A DNA stretch of 5,101 nt from Nocardiopsaceae bacterium (GTDB taxonomy: Bacteria > Actinomycetota > Actinomycetes > Streptosporangiales > Streptosporangiaceae): the NCBI GenBank assembly GCA_031254715.1, contig JAIRTY010000463.1:1-5101 (forward strand), in the 5' to 3' direction. A program made the translations under genes and the position numbers. Below are positions 4,414 through 5,101 of the stretch, piece after piece. The notes below the pieces were generated by a model, which saw nothing but the letters and a program-made list of their open reading frames with translations, had not been told where the DNA came from and ran no database searches. The stretch's first letter is position 1; every line of letters begins with the position of its first letter.

Positions 4414-5101
4414 ATGACCTACGATCCCTGCGACGTCGCGTTTCACGTCAGCCACCTGCGCCGGGATGGGGAGCTGCTGACCGCCGCCGCCGGCCGGGCC
4501 GGAATGGACGCGGACGTGCCCCGCTGCCCGGGGTGGCAGGTGCGGGACCTGCTCACGCATCTCGGGTTCGTGCACCGGTGGGCCACCGGTATCGTCCGCG
4601 ACCGGCTGTCCCGCCCCGTCGGCGGCGGGGAGACGGAGCAGGAGATGCTGCGGAACGGGCCGCCTGACAGGCAACTGCCCGGCTGGTTCGCTGATGGTCA
4701 TGCGTCGCTGGTCAGGACCCTGGCCGCAGCCGATCCCGGACTGACCTGCTGGGCGTTCCTGGAGGCGCCGTCGCCACTGGCGTTCTGGGCACGGCGGCAG
4801 GCGCATGAGACCGCGATCCACCGGGCAGATGCCCAGCACGCCGCGCGGAAGGCGATCGCGGGGGAGGCGGCCGCCGGTGACGGGGTCGCCGGGGAGACGG
4901 CTGCCGGGGACGGGGCGGGGACGGAGCCGTCGTTAGAACCGCGGTTCGCCGCGGACGGGATCGACGAGCTGATCATGGGGTTCACCAGCCGCAACATCCG
5001 GCGCGGCCGGTGGCACGGGCCCGCCGCGACGCTGACCATCTGCGCGGACGACGGCCCTGCTTGCCGGGCTGGCTGGCTGGTGATGGGCGGGCCGGACGGG
5101 G
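4414..5101 (+). CDS. Maleylpyruvate isomerase family (DinB-like, putatively mycothiol-dependent) protein, 3' truncated
   Basis: The frame is open from the ATG at 4414 to the window end (229 codons visible). The N-terminal half matches the MDMPI_N/DinB-like four-helix fold: CPGWQVRDLLTHLGFVHRW at 38-56, then FWARRQAHETAIHRAD at 124-139. H49, E132 and H136 align with the zinc ligands His52, Glu144 and His148 of the Corynebacterium glutamicum mycothiol-dependent maleylpyruvate isomerase, including the E-x3-H spacing. A conserved FAADGIDELI block follows at about 179-188. The segment near residues 201-215 (GRWHGPAATLTICAD) begins the C-terminal MDMPI_C-like domain. Many members have no known substrate, so isomerase activity is not implied; related enzymes use thiol cofactors such as mycothiol. 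An unusual 20-residue linker made of two repeats sits at 150-169. The start fits the family, although the ribosome site is weak. Confidence 0.87.
   Translation, partial: MTYDPCDVAFHVSHLRRDGELLTAAAGRAGMDADVPRCPGWQVRDLLTHLGFVHRWATGIVRDRLSRPVGGGETEQEMLRNGPPDRQLPGWFADGHASLVRTLAAADPGLTCWAFLEAPSPLAFWARRQAHETAIHRADAQHAARKAIAGEAAAGDGVAGETAAGDGAGTEPSLEPRFAADGIDELIMGFTSRNIRRGRWHGPAATLTICADDGPACRAGWLVMGGPDG
4861..4920 (+). repeat. 30-bp in-frame tandem duplication within the MDMPI-family gene
   Basis: Two adjacent 30-bp units encode GEAAAGDGVA and GETAAGDGAG (residues 150-169). The DNA units match at 23 of 30 positions, mostly over the first 25. The duplicated Gly/Ala/Glu/Asp peptide lengthens the linker between the metal-binding helix and the FAADGIDEL block. 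It looks like a flexible insertion that leaves the predicted zinc ligands intact. Confidence 0.7.

Overview
The window looks like chromosomal DNA from a high-GC Actinomycetota. The reasons are strong G/C bias at third codon positions, GTG starts, a mycothiol-type DinB/MDMPI family protein, and a cytochrome P450 resembling the actinobacterial CYP124/125/142 group. I cannot name the genus. I see no RNA gene, CRISPR array, insertion sequence or integrase. Overall it reads as a core-metabolism region next to a P450/DinB gene pair, with one unusually structured noncoding block.

Layout. (1) Positions 1-65 are the last codons of a plus-strand membrane protein. (2) Positions 135-1718, minus strand, hold a two-gene glycine cleavage unit, gcvT then gcvH, separated by 42 bp. 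It converges on the gene tail at the left edge. (3) Positions 1719-1988 are a divergent intergenic region with a candidate gcvT promoter and several small dyads, but no recognisable glycine riboswitch. (4) Positions 1989-2267, plus strand, encode a pterin-4a-carbinolamine dehydratase. (5) Positions 2268-3020 are about 750 bp with no convincing gene, between the convergent dehydratase and P450 genes. This block has a 17-bp tandem array at one end, an 18-bp tandem array at the other, and a cluster of nested inverted repeats between them. (6) Positions 3021-4286, minus strand, encode a complete cytochrome P450. (7) Positions 4287-4413 are a divergent promoter region with a 7-bp direct repeat of 10-bp period. 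(8) From 4414 to the window end, plus strand, runs a maleylpyruvate-isomerase/DinB-like protein that continues beyond the window.

How the genes relate. GcvT and GcvH are two of the four parts of the glycine cleavage complex. They move the glycine methylene group onto tetrahydrofolate via the lipoyl arm of H. GcvP, the lipoamide dehydrogenase and glyA are not in the window. The divergent carbinolamine dehydratase also handles a pterin, which is a loose thematic link only. The P450 and the MDMPI-family protein are divergent and may share control, but no substrate can be assigned.

The most interesting material is the noncoding block 2268-3020: two unrelated short tandem arrays lying just 3' of two convergent genes, a 70-bp composite hairpin, a CRP-like dyad nested inside a 12-bp inverted repeat, and an 18-bp repeat in phase with the P450 frame beyond its stop codon. 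None of this proves a new system.
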